Assembly: GCA_022818135.1 (NCBI GenBank) | Contig: JAFMSR010000012.1 | Location: 4,658,456 to 4,722,455, forward strand | Origin: Saxidomus purpurata | Lineage: Eukaryota > Mollusca > Bivalvia > Venerida > Veneridae | DNA: 64,000 nt | Direction: 5' to 3' | Shown: in pieces, positions 1 to 12,573 of the stretch | Layout of the letters: each line of letters begins with the position of its first letter | Position numbering within the stretch: position 1 is the stretch's first letter | Notes under the pieces: model-generated | Seen by the model: only the letters and a program-made list of their open reading frames with translations | Databases searched by the model: none | Told to the model about the DNA's origin: nothing | Made by a program: the position numbers and the translations under genes

Positions 1-461
1 GTTACAACTTAGTCTATGCATAATATGTTGTATTTGAAAAAGCGTTAAAACGAACCATAAAAATTTGGGTTGTTTTGCAATTCATTTAAAAGACACAAAG
101 TTTGTTAAAATGATTACAACATAAACTATAACCTGATTATGATCCATAGCCTTTGAAACTGATTGACAAAAGCGGGGAAAAACAGTTCCAGATTTTGAAT
201 ATATGATAGTATGATAAAAATATGATATTTCTACCTTGGACACCCGACTTTAACTTGGACCCTCTATATACAGAAATAAGATAGTTTTCACCTATTTCTG
301 TGGTGATACGTTAATCCAAACGGTCCAGTTTACTAAGACAATGAAACATTTTTCGGTCTCAAACAAGTAAGAAGTGTAACACAAAGTTCGAACACCTTTA
401 AAGATTAGAGCTGTCCATAACACATTATTATTTATGAAAAGTTACAATTTGTTCGTCCTAC
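1..461. other. No gene recognised; probable intron of the ApeC gene
   Basis: This AT-rich stretch lies downstream (minus strand) of the last visible ApeC exon. That exon ends in a splice donor, so the stretch is most likely intron. I looked for the remaining ApeC coding exon on the minus strand here and did not find one. Confidence 0.5.
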
Positions 462-3400
462 CCTTTACAGTCTGGCATTTTGTCTGCCCTCCATACATGA
501 ACAACACAAAATCTGTCTTCTTCGGAAGAACTATCTCTGTCTTTACATTGCCATCTTTCCGACAGCAGAAATGCAGGCCAGTCTTGGTTGTGAAAACTCC
601 GTCTGGAAGAACGCCTCTACTTACTGACTTAGATCTTGAATCGTTGTCATCAAAGGCCACATAGCCCTTCAAGAAACCTTGTTGTGAGAATAAATGAAAC
701 ATACTTATTTACTTTACTGTCAATTGGGTAATAATCGCGTTTATTTATTTTTCGCTATTTTCGCGAAATTTCCCACTTCGCTAATTTAATCCGCTATTTT
801 CGGAAAAGATTCATTTCACATACAATGTATATATCTTTAACTTTAAGAACAATTTTCTTTCGGGAATTTTACACATAAGAATAAATCTGTCTGCTAACAA
901 ATCGCGAAATTTTCGTCACACGAGAATTACGCAAATTTACAGTATTGAATCATCATACATTTCAATGCTCTGTATAGGCATATCAGTATCCAAAATTATA
1001 CAATATAGTGATCAGAAATTTCAATGCTCTTTTGAAGTAAACCCGTCAAAATTTTATAAATAAAAATGCTGTTTTTTCACCTTTTATTAGTAAACCAGTC
1101 AACACTGTACTAGTCTCCCTTTTTACCTTTTACATTTTCCTCCCTTTTTCACCGTTCACCCTTTTTATGAGTAAAACAGTCAATATCAGATTGATAAATT
1201 TTGTTCGAAATATTCAATGCACAAGAAAACTTGCAACGTGTGCAATACATGTTTAACATACCTCGAGGACAAACTCCATTTCGTCTCAGAATACAGTAAC
1301 TGCCTGGTTCCCAGTATGTTTTATATTTCGGTAATTCTGCGCTATTAGGTATTGTGGCATGAATACAGAAATGATGTCTCATATATTCATCTATGTAATT
1401 GCCTGCTAAAGATAAACCCTTGGAGTAAAAGTTTCGACCCGCGCCATAATGGGTTCTGGATCCCTCTGACCATACTTTCGGTACGTCGTTAGGACATCCT
1501 GTCTTTGGTTTAAGTAGGGCATAGTTTCCGTCAGGCCATTGCATTACCTCTGAAAATCACATTGCGGAAAAATAACGGTCACATGTTTGTACATGAAAAA
1601 ATAAATAAAAGAAAGCCGTCTGGTTGATTTTGAATTATACGTCCGTTTTACAACAGTATTTCAGGCATATACAGGCGTGCAGTTAACCATACCAAAATTC
1701 CTGGAAAGGACCTGTACTAGACCTATATCCTCCGTATAAGAGACTGCCAACTTTCTCACAAAGAGACATGGTCGGTAGCAACGTTACCACAAGAGCATAA
1801 GTATTGTTTTAGTTGTTTCGTGCTTTTAGCAGTCATTTTCTCCAAAAGTTGATAATTTTACATGTACTACTAATCAGATTTTGGTTTAAAAAGTAGAGCT
1901 GTGTCTACCGCTAAAGTTAAGCGGTGATTCGGCACAGAGCTCAAACTTTCTGTAGCAGTGACGTTGACACTCGGGTGAAAATATCCATAGCAGTGACTTC
2001 ACATTCAGCTGTGAAATTTTATAGCCATGACTTGACATGTCTGTTCCGTGACCTTGTGGCCTGTTTTAATGCTGTATCAACAGAAATTGTTAGCCCATGC
2101 TTTTAAAAGTCATCCGCAGACTATGAAAAAGATACCGTCACTCGGACTGTGACTGGTACAATGGTAATGGCCGTGACACTCCGATTATAACTAAATAAAG
2201 CACAGTATGACTTGAGCTCAAAATAGGGCTTAGAGCACTCGGATCTGTGTTGAGACCCGGACCTCCAACCGTATCAGCTTTTTCTTTAGCAGCATTATTT
2301 TAAAGCAGTGACCATTGTACATTGACCATGATAAAACTATGTTACGTGACCATGAAAGACTATTGTACATGAACATGATGGACTATTTAAAAAGACCCTG
2401 ATATATTATTGTACATGACCAGGAAAACCATTGTTCATGAACATGATACATTAAACTGAAACAATGGACAAATATGTGATGGCCACGAATCAATTAAGAC
2501 AATGCTACATATGTAGCGAGTTTATTTCCTTCACTTTTATTTATCTATTTTTTGCTTTTTTCAACTAGCAAGTGACGCAATGGAAGATAAATTATAATAT
2601 AAAGAATATGCAAATTATGTTATTTATACATCATAATTGAATGGTCGTACGATGTGATAAATCACTAAATCAATAAATATCAGCACGACCCTGGTGAGAA
2701 TGTTTTAATATGACAATTTACATTTCAAAATACAAATTATAATTTCATTTATACTAGTTAATTTAATCTGGATTGCGAAACAAGTTCTTACAATTTCTAC
2801 CAATCGCTCTCGAGACTCACTCATGACGGAATCAACCTTTAATTTTAAGGTAGAGAGAGGCAATGGGGAATTGTCTGTATTACCTCGGGTCACTACCACT
2901 ACTAAGGCACTGGTGGGGATCGAACCCGGGACCCCCCGATTCTGAAGCGAACGCGCTACCGCTGCACCAAGGCGGTCCCAAATTATCATTTTAAAAATAC
3001 TAGACCTCCATCTCACTTCGATGAAAGAACTGGTGAAAGGTGCGTACAGTGCATTAAGGGGTATTTGCACATGAAATGCGCATAACTGCCTGATAGGGGT
3101 TGGGAATTATACATTATGCTTTCAAAAGGTCAAATACATGAAAATATTTTTAATTACTGAAAATGACAATGTATAAAGTATTCAGCATTTATTATATTGC
3201 TGCTCTTATTTAAAAAAATTAGACAAACCATTCTTCAGTGTCTGTTTGACGGCAACACTGCTTTCGTTGGCGCACGTGATTATCGAGCAACCGTCGTGCC
3301 AGTAGCTGCCTATTTTCTTACACGCCCCGTCCACAGTACAACCTAACAAAAATAAATCAAATGTACATTAAATTTTGAAAAAATGTGGCAGTGACGTATA

Positions 3401-5560
3401 TAATCATAGGTGCTACCTGTCAAAGGGAAAAGCGAAATGTATTCATTGATTTGTAATTGGAAGTCTTAATCAGTAGATACCACATTTACTACAATCACGA
3501 CTCATTAAAAAACGTTCCGTATAATGGTCCGATGACGTAAATTAAACTACAGATCGTGGGGACGCTTTTTAAACAACGCTCCAATTCAGCGTTCTTGACA
3601 ATAAGGAAATACTTTTAAAGCTGATGCATTTCTTTTAAAAACTTTTTAGAAATCAATTAGAAATCAAATATTTCAACCTGTAATCAGTTGATTTAAAAAA
3701 AAACATTTTATTCATGATTCGTTATTCTACCGGAAGTCTCGGCAAATCCAAGATGGTTCCTGTAACGGAGATACAAAATTCATCTTGGACGGTATACGAA
3801 ATTATTCTAAATTTATTTGACATTAAGTTAAGAACTTGTTTAATTTAAGCGTATTTAGAATCTACCTAAAGGCGGGAAAAGCCAAGCCAAAGCGCCCTCC
3901 CTTTGGACGCTGTTGATTGGCTTTTCCCGTATTACATTATATGTGTATCTTACAAAATTATAGCACAAACAGTAAACACATGATTTGCACTGTGTCATAA
4001 AATCTTAGTTCGCACATCGTATGTACAGTTAAATAACAGATACATGCGCACACAAATTGTTGAACCAGTGCACTATACGGTACATATCCTGAGTACCAAT
4101 TCGTCAATTCTAAAGATGAACTAAGTTTTTTCTGGATGTATGATCAGAGGATGTAAATGTATCTTACAGTCACGTCACTAAACATTGCATTATCATTAAA
4201 TTTACATACATACGGCGTGTGAACTTAAACTTTTTGACAAAGTGCAGTGATTTTCCTTGAAGGCTATTGCATTTAAGTCTTAAATGATTAATGTAACTAC
4301 AAATTATGTAAGTATTCGATTGAAGCCATGCATATTTATCTAGTGTTAGTTAAACATTTTTCAGATTCTCATTTGTAGCCATTTAAATAATAATTATGTT
4401 AATCAGATCATATTTTCGAATAACGCATACTAGAATCCTTCAATTTAGTAAAATCCATTCTATTTGAAAGATTCCGTATAACTGAATAGTATTCCCTGCT
4501 CCCGTATGATGATTCAGTCAAACTTCTGTTAATTAACCACTCACAAACTGACGCACCAAAATTGGCCAGCAGGTGTTTGCTTAAAGGGGCACTCCCTACA
4601 TCTAGCTGATAATATTTTCCAAACAGAAATAATGTATTAATTGAACCTAAAATGATAATGACAAAGAAAAACACATATCGAAAAAGATCAGATCAGTACT
4701 GGCTGCTTTAGACGGTTAGATTCTCAATAGAGCTGACCACTAACACAGACTGAACTGTCCTTGAAATTATGCTTACTTTTTTACATTTTTAAAAATTGTT
4801 TTAATATGAACCATTCCTTTTCTTGATTTTAATCTAAAATATTTGCAGAAATCATAATACTACCGCTTGCGATTTTCTTAGTTTTCATACGTTCCCCATC
4901 TAGTTGGCATTCCAGTACATCGCATCCGTCGTGCGACCTCTCTCCGACCTTCAAACAGCCGCCAGTAGATAAAGAACAACCTAGAATGTGATATAAAAGA
5001 AACTATCAACCTCTTAGACAATTATGCGATACTCCACGTATGTTTAAAGCAGGGATCGTATATACATATAATAACTCCTGTTTAAAGTAATATTACCCTC
5101 TAAACGGGTCATACTGATAGTAGATTTAGTGCGGATAATTTTTTATTTTTCAGTCAAGAATGAAACTCTTTCGGTCCACATTTTCAAAAGAACGCATTCA
5201 TTATTACCTGCCTCCGTTAACTTGTAGAAGGTAGAAATCGAGTTTTCAGTGCACGTAAAAGTGTTACAGCCCTCGTTCCACGTGCTTGCAACTGCATGAC
5301 ATTCTCTTTTGTACAAACAACCTAGAGTAAATAATAAATAGATTTTAATAATTATACAATGCTGTAACTTATTACTATGGTTAAGTTTTGCGATTTAATG
5401 AAGCACATCTAAGGTTTTCTTCAAAGTTCCTTCCATTCTTCCGTCAACATTCCTTGTATTTCTCGTCATTATGTGTGCGCCTCTCTTGGCCTTTGGCCAA
5501 GATTAAGGTGTGTTGTGGGTGTCCTTTCCAAAAAAATGGTCCGTTGGTCGTAAGAGGTTG

Positions 5561-5597
<37 letters not shown>

Positions 5598-6524
5598 CTT
5601 GCCTTTTTTACTCGAAAACACTTAAAAATTGGTATTTTTGGTCATTTTCTTATAAAAAGAGTTTGAGATCGGCAATAAAAAGTTAAGGTCCATCGGGGGA
5701 CCGAAAGCACACATTTTTTGGCTTAATCAGGCCGCAGTAGCAGAACTCGAATACAGGATCAATCACAATCTTCAATCACACAACTACTTATTTGCATAAA
5801 CTAATGTAGACAATTACTATGAAAAGTTTGTTTTGAACCATATTTAAGTTTAATTCAGTCCAGCAAAAGGGAACTTTTGTAAATTTAGTTCAATTTATTG
5901 AGGATCTGGGTTGACTGCTCGCATATTAAAGATGCTTTCACTTTAATTCTTGTCCTACGAAATACATTTTCAATCTGGGAATTAAGCTATCTCAGTTTAG
6001 GTATGGAAAAAAAATTTCGACTTTCGAAGAACGTGGTCATTGGAATTATTTTTGTCTAACCAACAAAAAAAAAACTCGCATTAATTCGTTAAAATAATTT
6101 AAATATCCATCATTCAACGACCACTCACATTACATCTTCAGTTTTTTGGTCTTTTTTTTTTGATGAATGAAAACATGTTTTACAAGTAATTAGCATAAAT
6201 TTAAATACATAATGACATATCTCAATGCATTGGAAAATTATCAATTGAAATGGAGGTCGTTGTGCTAATTGTTATTTAACATTTGCATTGAATGTCAAAT
6301 CTATTTGAAAGAAAACAAACTTAAATATGTTGAATTAATATTTTATATAATCTATCTAACACGTTGGAAGCCTAAATGCTACTTTTTACCTTTCTTAATG
6401 GTTTTGATGGCTCCGTTTTTAGAACACCTATAAACTGTACATGGGTCCTCGGGTTTAGCCCACTGTTCACCTTCGCTGTAATATAAACTGTCCATCTTGC
6501 ACGAACAGACTGGGTCGCAGTGTC
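462..6524 (-). CDS. Secreted apextrin-like protein: cysteine-rich modules plus ApeC domain (3' end beyond window)
   Basis: Six exons were read by eye on the minus strand: 6524-6390, 5321-5208, 4980-4864, 3342-3229, 1549-1262 and 677-462. All have AG acceptors and GT donors, each is a multiple of three, and every junction is phase 1. With the signal-peptide exon at 13333-13237 they give about 360 residues. Exons 1-4 encode small Cys-rich modules (GC..C...W..GC...C pattern, resembling half of a von Willebrand type C domain). The last two match the ApeC domain: the WPDGNYALLKPKTGCP opening, WEPGSYCILRR, GVLPDGVF, the paired-Cys motif HFCCRKDG and a KCQTVKG end. ApeC proteins of molluscs, echinoderms and amphioxus are secreted and bind microbial glycans; a defence role here is inferred from the family. 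The final exon ends at a plausible donor (AAGG/gtagga) where ApeC proteins normally continue, so the C-terminus is outside the window. Confidence 0.85.
678..1261 (-). other. Intron between the two ApeC exons
   Basis: AT-rich sequence between the GT donor at 1261 and the AG acceptor at 678. No repeat or second gene recognised. Confidence 0.6.
1620..1770. repeat. Degraded SINE-like dispersed repeat
   Basis: It contains the order 'cagtatttcaggcat', 'cagttaacc', 'cctgtactag' and 'gactgccaactttc'. A second diverged copy with the same order lies at about 6600-6860. The shared order at two places in one gene's introns supports a dispersed element; the family name is uncertain. Confidence 0.45.
1771..2754. 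other. ApeC intron, no gene
   Basis: Intronic, AT-rich. A run at about 2290-2460 repeats 'gacca(t)gata/gaaa..ttgtacatgaccatga' loosely, suggesting a decayed short tandem array. No coding signal recognised. Confidence 0.4.
2755..2979 (-). repeat. tRNA-derived SINE
   Basis: On the minus strand the head reads GGGACCGCC..TGGTGCAGCGGTAGCGC..., and about 50 bases on comes GGGTTCGATCCCC. These match the A-box and B-box of a tRNA-type pol III promoter, but the acceptor stem does not fold into a genuine tRNA. A non-tRNA body follows, with 'gtaagaacttgtttcgcaa'. This is typical of molluscan tRNA-derived SINEs. It lies in an ApeC intron. Confidence 0.65.
3343..4863. other. ApeC intron, no gene
   Basis: Intron between Cys-rich exons 3342 and 4864. 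It is AT-rich, with no recognised coding or RNA gene. Confidence 0.5.
5560..5598 (+). repeat. (ATT)n microsatellite
   Basis: About a dozen uninterrupted ATT/TTA triplets in the intron between the 6390 and 5321 exons. Confidence 0.9.
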
Positions 6525-6599
6525 CTGAAAATACAAAGAAGCCCCGCTGCAGTGAAACAACATAAACAATGGTTGAAAGCTTTTGCGATCAGAACTGCC

Positions 6600-6860
6600 T
6601 TTGTTTGTTTGTTTGTTTGTTTGTTTGTTTGTAGGGGTTTAACGCTCGTTGTAACTGTTTTTCAGTCATTTTCACCGGGGGTCGTTTACATAGCCATCTG
6701 TTCTGGGAAGGACCAGTACTAGTAAGAAACTGTCAAATATATGACCCTCATTCGGTGAAAGGCTACAGTGGTTTCAAGACGGCTACTCTAACCTCCCGAT
6801 CAAGTAGGCGGACTATTAGCCTACGAACCAGCGCAGTCATACCAAGCCTCTTCATGCAGC
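6600..6860. repeat. SINE-like dispersed repeat with (GTTT)n tail
   Basis: It begins with eight or so GTTT units, then 'aggggtttaacgctcgttgtaactgtttttcagtcat', 'ccagtactagt' and 'aagaaactgtcaa'. This order is shared with the copy at 1620-1770. The simple tail and two-copy internal order suggest a retroposed SINE in the first large ApeC intron. Confidence 0.5.
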
Positions 6861-7482
6861 TTCAACCCTACGCTTGAAACCTTATCTTGCTAAAGAAGCT
6901 CCGAAAAACAAAACAAGTCAGTCCTGCCATCCCAACAACAATTATATAGCTATCAGGAAATCGTATTCAATGTTTGACAAGATAGATAATGGATTTTATC
7001 TATACACCGAACAATTTTCGAATAATATAAAACGTAAAAAGGGTGGATTTTAGCAGAGCAGGATTCAACCTGGATAAAACAATCCAACTTAACTTTATAC
7101 ATGCACATTTAACAAAGATTTAAGGTGAAATAGATCGGTGTGCGTTTATTGGATATGATTATACACTTAAAATCCTATATACATTTCACTTTGACATGAG
7201 TTAATCGTATAATATTTCAGGTATACATTTCTGTTTTAAAACAGACCATTTACTTTATTGCAAAAAAAGTCGTCTGCTTTCATTGATCCATTGATTTACA
7301 CAATTTAAACGGCCATTTAAAGATCACTCAATTGTTTCATTTCAAACAGTTGATTTTCGTGTGAAATTTCATACCCGGTACAAAAAAATCTTAAATCAAT
7401 CAAACTGAACTTGGATTGACTTCTTCTCGTAACATTGATACTTGTGTAAAATTCATAAGAAAGTTGGCAATTATTTATTACA

Positions 7483-9278
7483 ATGGCTTTACCTCTAACT
7501 GGAACAAAACCTTTGTCTTTTATTCCGGGTGCGAGCCGGGAAGCAGACGACAATCCTAAATGTGATAGCTGTCGTCTGAAAGATGTCGTGGTTGAAGCTC
7601 GGACTTACTGTATAAATTGTAAGAAATATATGTGCTTTGATTGCAAACTCGAACATCAAGATGCAGATATTTCAAAATCTCATATCATTGTGCAAGGCAC
7701 TGAATTACCGAAGGACAGGCATGCAAATGCCAAAGTGTCGGTGCAGTCGTGCGATAAACACATTTACAAGATGGTAGAATTTTACTGTTCGAAGCACATG
7801 GAAGTGTTCTGCCATGAATGCAAGGAATCCAGACATTTCCGATGTCATGACGTGAATGAAATAAAGACGTTAGCAAAGGGAGTAAAAAGTGGAAAGGACC
7901 TGCCGAGAACAGTTCAAGAAGGTTAGAAAAATGGTTCTTCAATTTGAGAAACTGAAAACATATAAAGAGGCACAGGATGATCGCATGGAAGAACAGCTTG
8001 TAGGATGCTTGAAGGATATTCACGATCTTAGGGTTCAAATTAACACCGCATTTGACGCACTTGAGAGAAAGATTAAGTCGGAAATTGAATCAAGAACAAG
8101 AAAAGAGGTCACTGAAATCAGAAATGTGCGCAATGAATGCACAAGACGAATAACTGTTCTACAAGAAGAATCTAAACAGCTTGAGGCAATAAAATCTCTG
8201 GATGAATCACAATGTTTCGTTTCCCTGATGCACGCGCAACACGTGAAATCTGAATGCGACACTGTTTTACAAAGACTTCTAAAGGAGAAGAGAGAATGGC
8301 AGATGGAGTTTGAGCCAAATCATAAGCTGCTACATTTTCTAAAGACTTTAGACAGTTTCGGATCAATTAAAACCACCTTGACCAAGCATTCTGACGCAAG
8401 CGGAATCTTTGCTCCAACACCTCTGCCGTCAATGGACGTTCCCTCTAACATGCTTTCAACATTGAAAAGGGGAAAGGAGTTAGTGCCCTGTGGAGAACAT
8501 CTTATCCATGCACCAGAGGACAGCAAGACATCCTGCTCAGTGACTGGAGCCACATTTCTCGCCGACGGAAGACTGCTCCTTGTGGACAATAGAAATCAAA
8601 ACGTCAAACTGTTCGACCAAGCTATCCAACTGAAATCAAACGTGAAACTGCAGAATCATCCGTGCGACGTAGCTGCCCTCAACAACAGAGAAGCCGTGGT
8701 AACGCTTCCGGATACTAAGCAACTACACTTTCTTATTATGGATCCTGATCTCCGCTTGGCCCGGTCAGTGAAGACGGAACTTGGTTGCCATGGCATCAGC
8801 GTTCTTGAGAAGGGCCTTTTAGTAACCTGCTATAGTCATGGAATTTATGGACTGGTGATGCTGCTGGACCTACAAGGAAGAGTCAAGCAAAGATATGACC
8901 GAGACGTAAATGGGGATCCGCTGTTCCAAGGTCCTTTCTTCATTGCACCGAATCAGAAGCGAGACAGATTTTACGTTTCGGATAAAGCTGCCAACAAAGT
9001 GCTGAGCGTTTCCACTGGTGGAAAAATTATGTTTGGGTACGTTGTTAGAAACTATTTACATTTTACACAGCTTTTTTGGTTTGTAACAAAACGTTTATGA
9101 ATGGTATTTCCGATCAAAATTTATGTACTTATATAGCGTTAAATTGTTTGGCTATTGTCTTCAGCGATCGCCCCGACTCTCTTTGATAAAGAAAGGGCTA
9201 TTTATAACTCGATGTTGGGAAAGTATAAGAATCGGCACCGCCTTCAACCTTTACCTGAAGTAGGGATATATTTGGGGG

Positions 9279-9311
<33 letters not shown>

Positions 9312-9850
9312 TTTTTTTAATAAAAAAAAAAAATTTTATTTTTTTTTTTTTTTATTTTGGCCTTTTTTTAATACAACCAAATATCGAGCGGATCACCCGT
9401 CGCTTTCAAAAGAGGGGTGTCTATATAGACAAACAATATAAACTGTGTTTGCACTTTGAGCTAGTTCGTAATACTTTAGTAAATGAATGAACGCGTCAGT
9501 CACGTTTCACTTGCTGTTGTTAATCTATGCACATTATTGTGTGCAGGTATGAAAAGTGCACCAAACATACATTAGGTTTATGTATATAACTACTATGAAT
9601 TAATTTCAGGTACCAGTCGAAGGCGTTGGAGGCACCAGGTTACATAACAGTTGACAAAGAAGGCGCGGTGTTTGTATGTGGACGTGATTCTAAAAACATT
9701 CACATGATCAATTCTCAGGGTCGCAAAATCAAGATTTTTCCCGCCGACGAGGGCTCAGAAGGCAGTGCCATCTGCTGTAGGGCATCCGACGGGCTGTTTG
9801 TTCTATGCAGTCACAATTCTGACAGAGTAAAAACGTACAAATTATTGTGA
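7483..9850 (+). pseudogene. RING-less TRIM-like B-box / coiled-coil / propeller gene with a single-base frameshift, nested in the ApeC intron
   Basis: Two exons: 7483-9036 (GG/gtacgt donor) and 9610-9850 (ttcag/G acceptor). The joined frame reads through ...KIMFGYQSKALEAPGYITVDKEG... There is no RING. B-box 1 uses C27, C30, C43, C46, C51, C54 and H58. B-box 2 uses C90, H93, C102, H105, C110, C113, H118 and H122. A coiled coil follows, then an NHL-type propeller ending in YKLL. The frame breaks at 7921: the run GAAGGTTAG carries one G more than needed, giving a stop at 7924. Leaving out one G restores VQEVRKMVLQ. This is either a real disabling mutation or an assembly error, because everything else is intact. 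AATAAA lies directly after the stop. Related proteins act as E3-like or RNA/protein-binding scaffolds; without a RING, ligase activity is doubtful. It is the same architecture as the three genes at 18-37 kb but clearly diverged from them. Confidence 0.8.
9265..9370. repeat. Homopolymer tract (T)n-(A)n-(T)n in the TRIM intron
   Basis: Roughly 90 bases made almost only of T and A runs, lying in the 573-bp intron of the 7.5-kb TRIM-like gene. It is low complexity and potentially self-pairing (T runs facing A runs); length is probably unreliable. Confidence 0.85.
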
Positions 9851-9999
9851 AATAAACCATAACTCACAGAATCCGAGTGACCATGGACCGGACAAAGCCA
9901 GAAGGCGTTGTTAACGGTGTTATAAAAGAAATGTGTATTCATGGCGGGGGAAGGCCGGACTACGTTTATACAATATTAATCTATTTAATAATATAGAAT

Positions 10000-12500
10000 A
10001 TTTTAGTGTACATGGACCTAACATTTTATCAGATCATTGCTTATGGATTTCACATTTTGTTTCAAGGTCCTTCTTCATCCAATGTGCAAAATGAAAAGAA
10101 AATGATACTGTCAAAAAAAATATGTATGGAATAAAGATAAATTACAAGCTTACAAAGACAGTCTTTCAGCAGAGATACCAGGAATAAATTAAATAATTTT
10201 ATTGAAAAGTTAATAGTGCTATGGTAGAACGATATAGACAATGTATTTGTGAATTATCGAGGTCGTTGACGGTGTAGTCTCCCTTTTTTTAAAGTGCTTC
10301 GATAGTGATTTTTCTACAACAACTATTTTCCAATGATTCAAATTATTCTACAAATAAGTGGTATACTGCTGAAGCGAAGATAAGCGTAGATTATTTTATG
10401 TGGCCTTGAATATGTTTAGACGACAAAACAGAACAGAACAGAATATATATGGTAAAAAGACGTTCGGATTTAAAAGTGTATACGTAAAGCAAAAATGGAT
10501 TATGACATATCTGAAACACAAAAACTATGGTAGCTAGAAAAAAGAATGCAAAATTATATTGGAAGATGTTAAAAGTTCTTGTGGAATTAAAGGAAGCAAA
10601 TATTTCTCTGAATCCTTTGAAACATATTTAAAGCTGTCAATAATCCTGAAGATCGTTTCTTTACACCGGATGAAGATGTATAGTATTTTATTGAACGTTT
10701 GAAAATAACGAATTAAGTATCATGTTTGAAGAGTTAATCGCCGTTTACCCATGTGCGTTATTGAAGTCTATCAAACACTAAAACAAAAAATCCGGTGGTC
10801 CTGATATGTACTTAAATGAATTTTTATACATGGAAAAAATGTAATTACACCTCATTTAGTGACATTATTTAACAAAATTTTCGAATTAGGTTATTTTCCT
10901 GAATCATGGTCAGAAGGGTTTGTAGTTCCATTGCACAAGAAAGGAAGCATAAATGATGTAAATAACTACCGAGGTGTCGGGCACTCCTTTTTTTTCTCCC
11001 CCGCCAATTTTTTAAAAGGGTTTTGAATAGTCGACTTTGTGAATGGGCTGAATTGTTATGTTTATATAGAGTCACAAGCCGGTTTCAGGTCAGGTATGGG
11101 AACTTCAGACAATATTTTTGTGTTAAATGGTTTAATTAGTCACATGATTAATAACAATAAGCAATTATATTGTGCCTTTATTGATTTCAGTAAAGCATTT
11201 GACTAGTATCCCGTGACAATCTATGGTTGAAGTTGATCAAGTTGGGCATAAGGAGGCAAACTTCTTAATATCATTAGGTCAATTTATGACAAGTCAAATC
11301 AAGGGGTAAAGTATATGAATCAGCTGAGTGATAGTTTTGAGTGGCAAGACAAGGTTTGGGGGTGGGGGGAGGTGAATCGTTGTCTCCGTTTCTTTTTTCA
11401 ATGTTTTTAAATGATATTGAAGATATGTATGCAGAAAATGGTGTTGAAGGGATAGAGTTTACATGTTCAAAATTTTCTTAATATTATATGCCGATGATAT
11501 CGTTATTTTTGCAAATAGTAGTGAAGAATTACAGTTTAACTTAGATCTGTTATATGATTATTGTAGTAGATGGAAATATCCGTTAATCCTGTTAAAACAA
11601 AAAGTTATGGTATTTAGAAAAGGTGGAAGGTTGCCAAAAATACTGTATTTAATGGGCTACGGTCGACACACTGAAATTGTTAGTAAATATTTTAGCTTTT
11701 TTTACAGGTGGATCATGGCAAAAAAACGTTAGCTGGCCAGGCATTGAAAGCAATTTTAACTCAATAAATATTTGCCCAATTTAGAATTAGGTAACATAAT
11801 AGAATATTTGACAATTAGTTTTACCTATTTTAAATTATGGATGTGAGATATGGGGTTTTCATTGTGGTAGTTCATTAGCAAGAGTTCATTTCAATTTTGT
11901 AAACGTTTATTAGGGGGGAAAAAAACTACTGGAAATGATTTATTTATGGTGAATTAGTTGTCACTGCAAAAATAGGTATTTTGTAATTGTCAAGATTCTG
12001 GATCAAAATATTGCAAGCAGATTCAAAAAGTATTAATTTACATGTTGTACCACGATATATTAGATAAGCCTGATAGTAAAAATTGGTGTTCATTGTTGAG
12101 GTTGCAGCCAAACTTTTCCTTATAAAACAAAGGGCACAGCAACTGGAGAGGTTGACCGTGTCTAGTCGGGCAATGTTTATAAAATATGCAAATTTTAGGA
12201 TTGCCTTATCTCGATACTCTGAATACCTAAAGTCCATAAGTTTATCACGACTTCGTTTTCAGTGGTCGACGTATTGAACAGGAAGAGAACACCTTAGTAC
12301 ACCAGTTGTACGTAAGCATATTTAACATTTTAGAAGACGAGTTCCACTATGTTATGAAGGTCAAGTGGGTGAAATAGAAAACAATACTAACCAGCTTATT
12401 ATTGGGAACGTCCATGTGAAAATTTTACATAAATACAGAAAACAATGGAATTTTAAAGCACTTAATTTTAGTAAAAAATCATTTACAGAGAAATAATTTA
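10000..12500 (+). mobile_element. Decayed non-LTR retrotransposon (LINE) fragment
   Basis: Broken plus-strand reading frames keep LINE landmarks in order. An endonuclease end (LSDHCLWISHF) lies at about 10030, then VWNKDKLQAYKDSLSAEIPG at about 10130. The reverse transcriptase follows: LFNKIFELGYFPESW and VVPLHKKGSINDVNNYRG at about 10870-10975, QLYCAFIDFSKAFD at about 11160-11205, MFLNDIEDMYAENG at about 11400, and the catalytic LYADDIVIFANSSEEL at about 11480. Stops and frameshifts are frequent, so it is inactive. It lies in the large ApeC intron, antisense to that gene. Confidence 0.8.
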
Positions 12501-12527
12501 CTTTTATAGGCATAAAAAATAAAGTTG

Positions 12528-12529
<2 letters not shown>

Positions 12530-12572
<43 letters not shown>
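12530..12572 (+). repeat. Poly-T tract after the LINE
   Basis: About 40 consecutive T residues just downstream of the LINE remnant; low-complexity sequence of uncertain true length. Confidence 0.9.

Positions 12573-12573
<1 letters not shown>

Noticed and set aside
2905..2979. Possible functional tRNA gene
   Set aside because: A and B boxes are present but the cloverleaf stems do not pair; followed by a SINE body.
7317..8589. Several minus-strand open frames across 7.3-8.6 kb
   Set aside because: They are antisense to the TRIM-like gene's coding exon and show no Cys-rich or ApeC character, so are not extra ApeC exons.
9155..9490. Open frame across the homopolymer tract in the TRIM intron
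   Set aside because: It is mostly Phe/Lys from T and A runs and lies between a good donor and acceptor.
11463..11732. Small gene with a YADD motif
   Set aside because: It is the catalytic fragment of the decayed LINE, not a separate gene.
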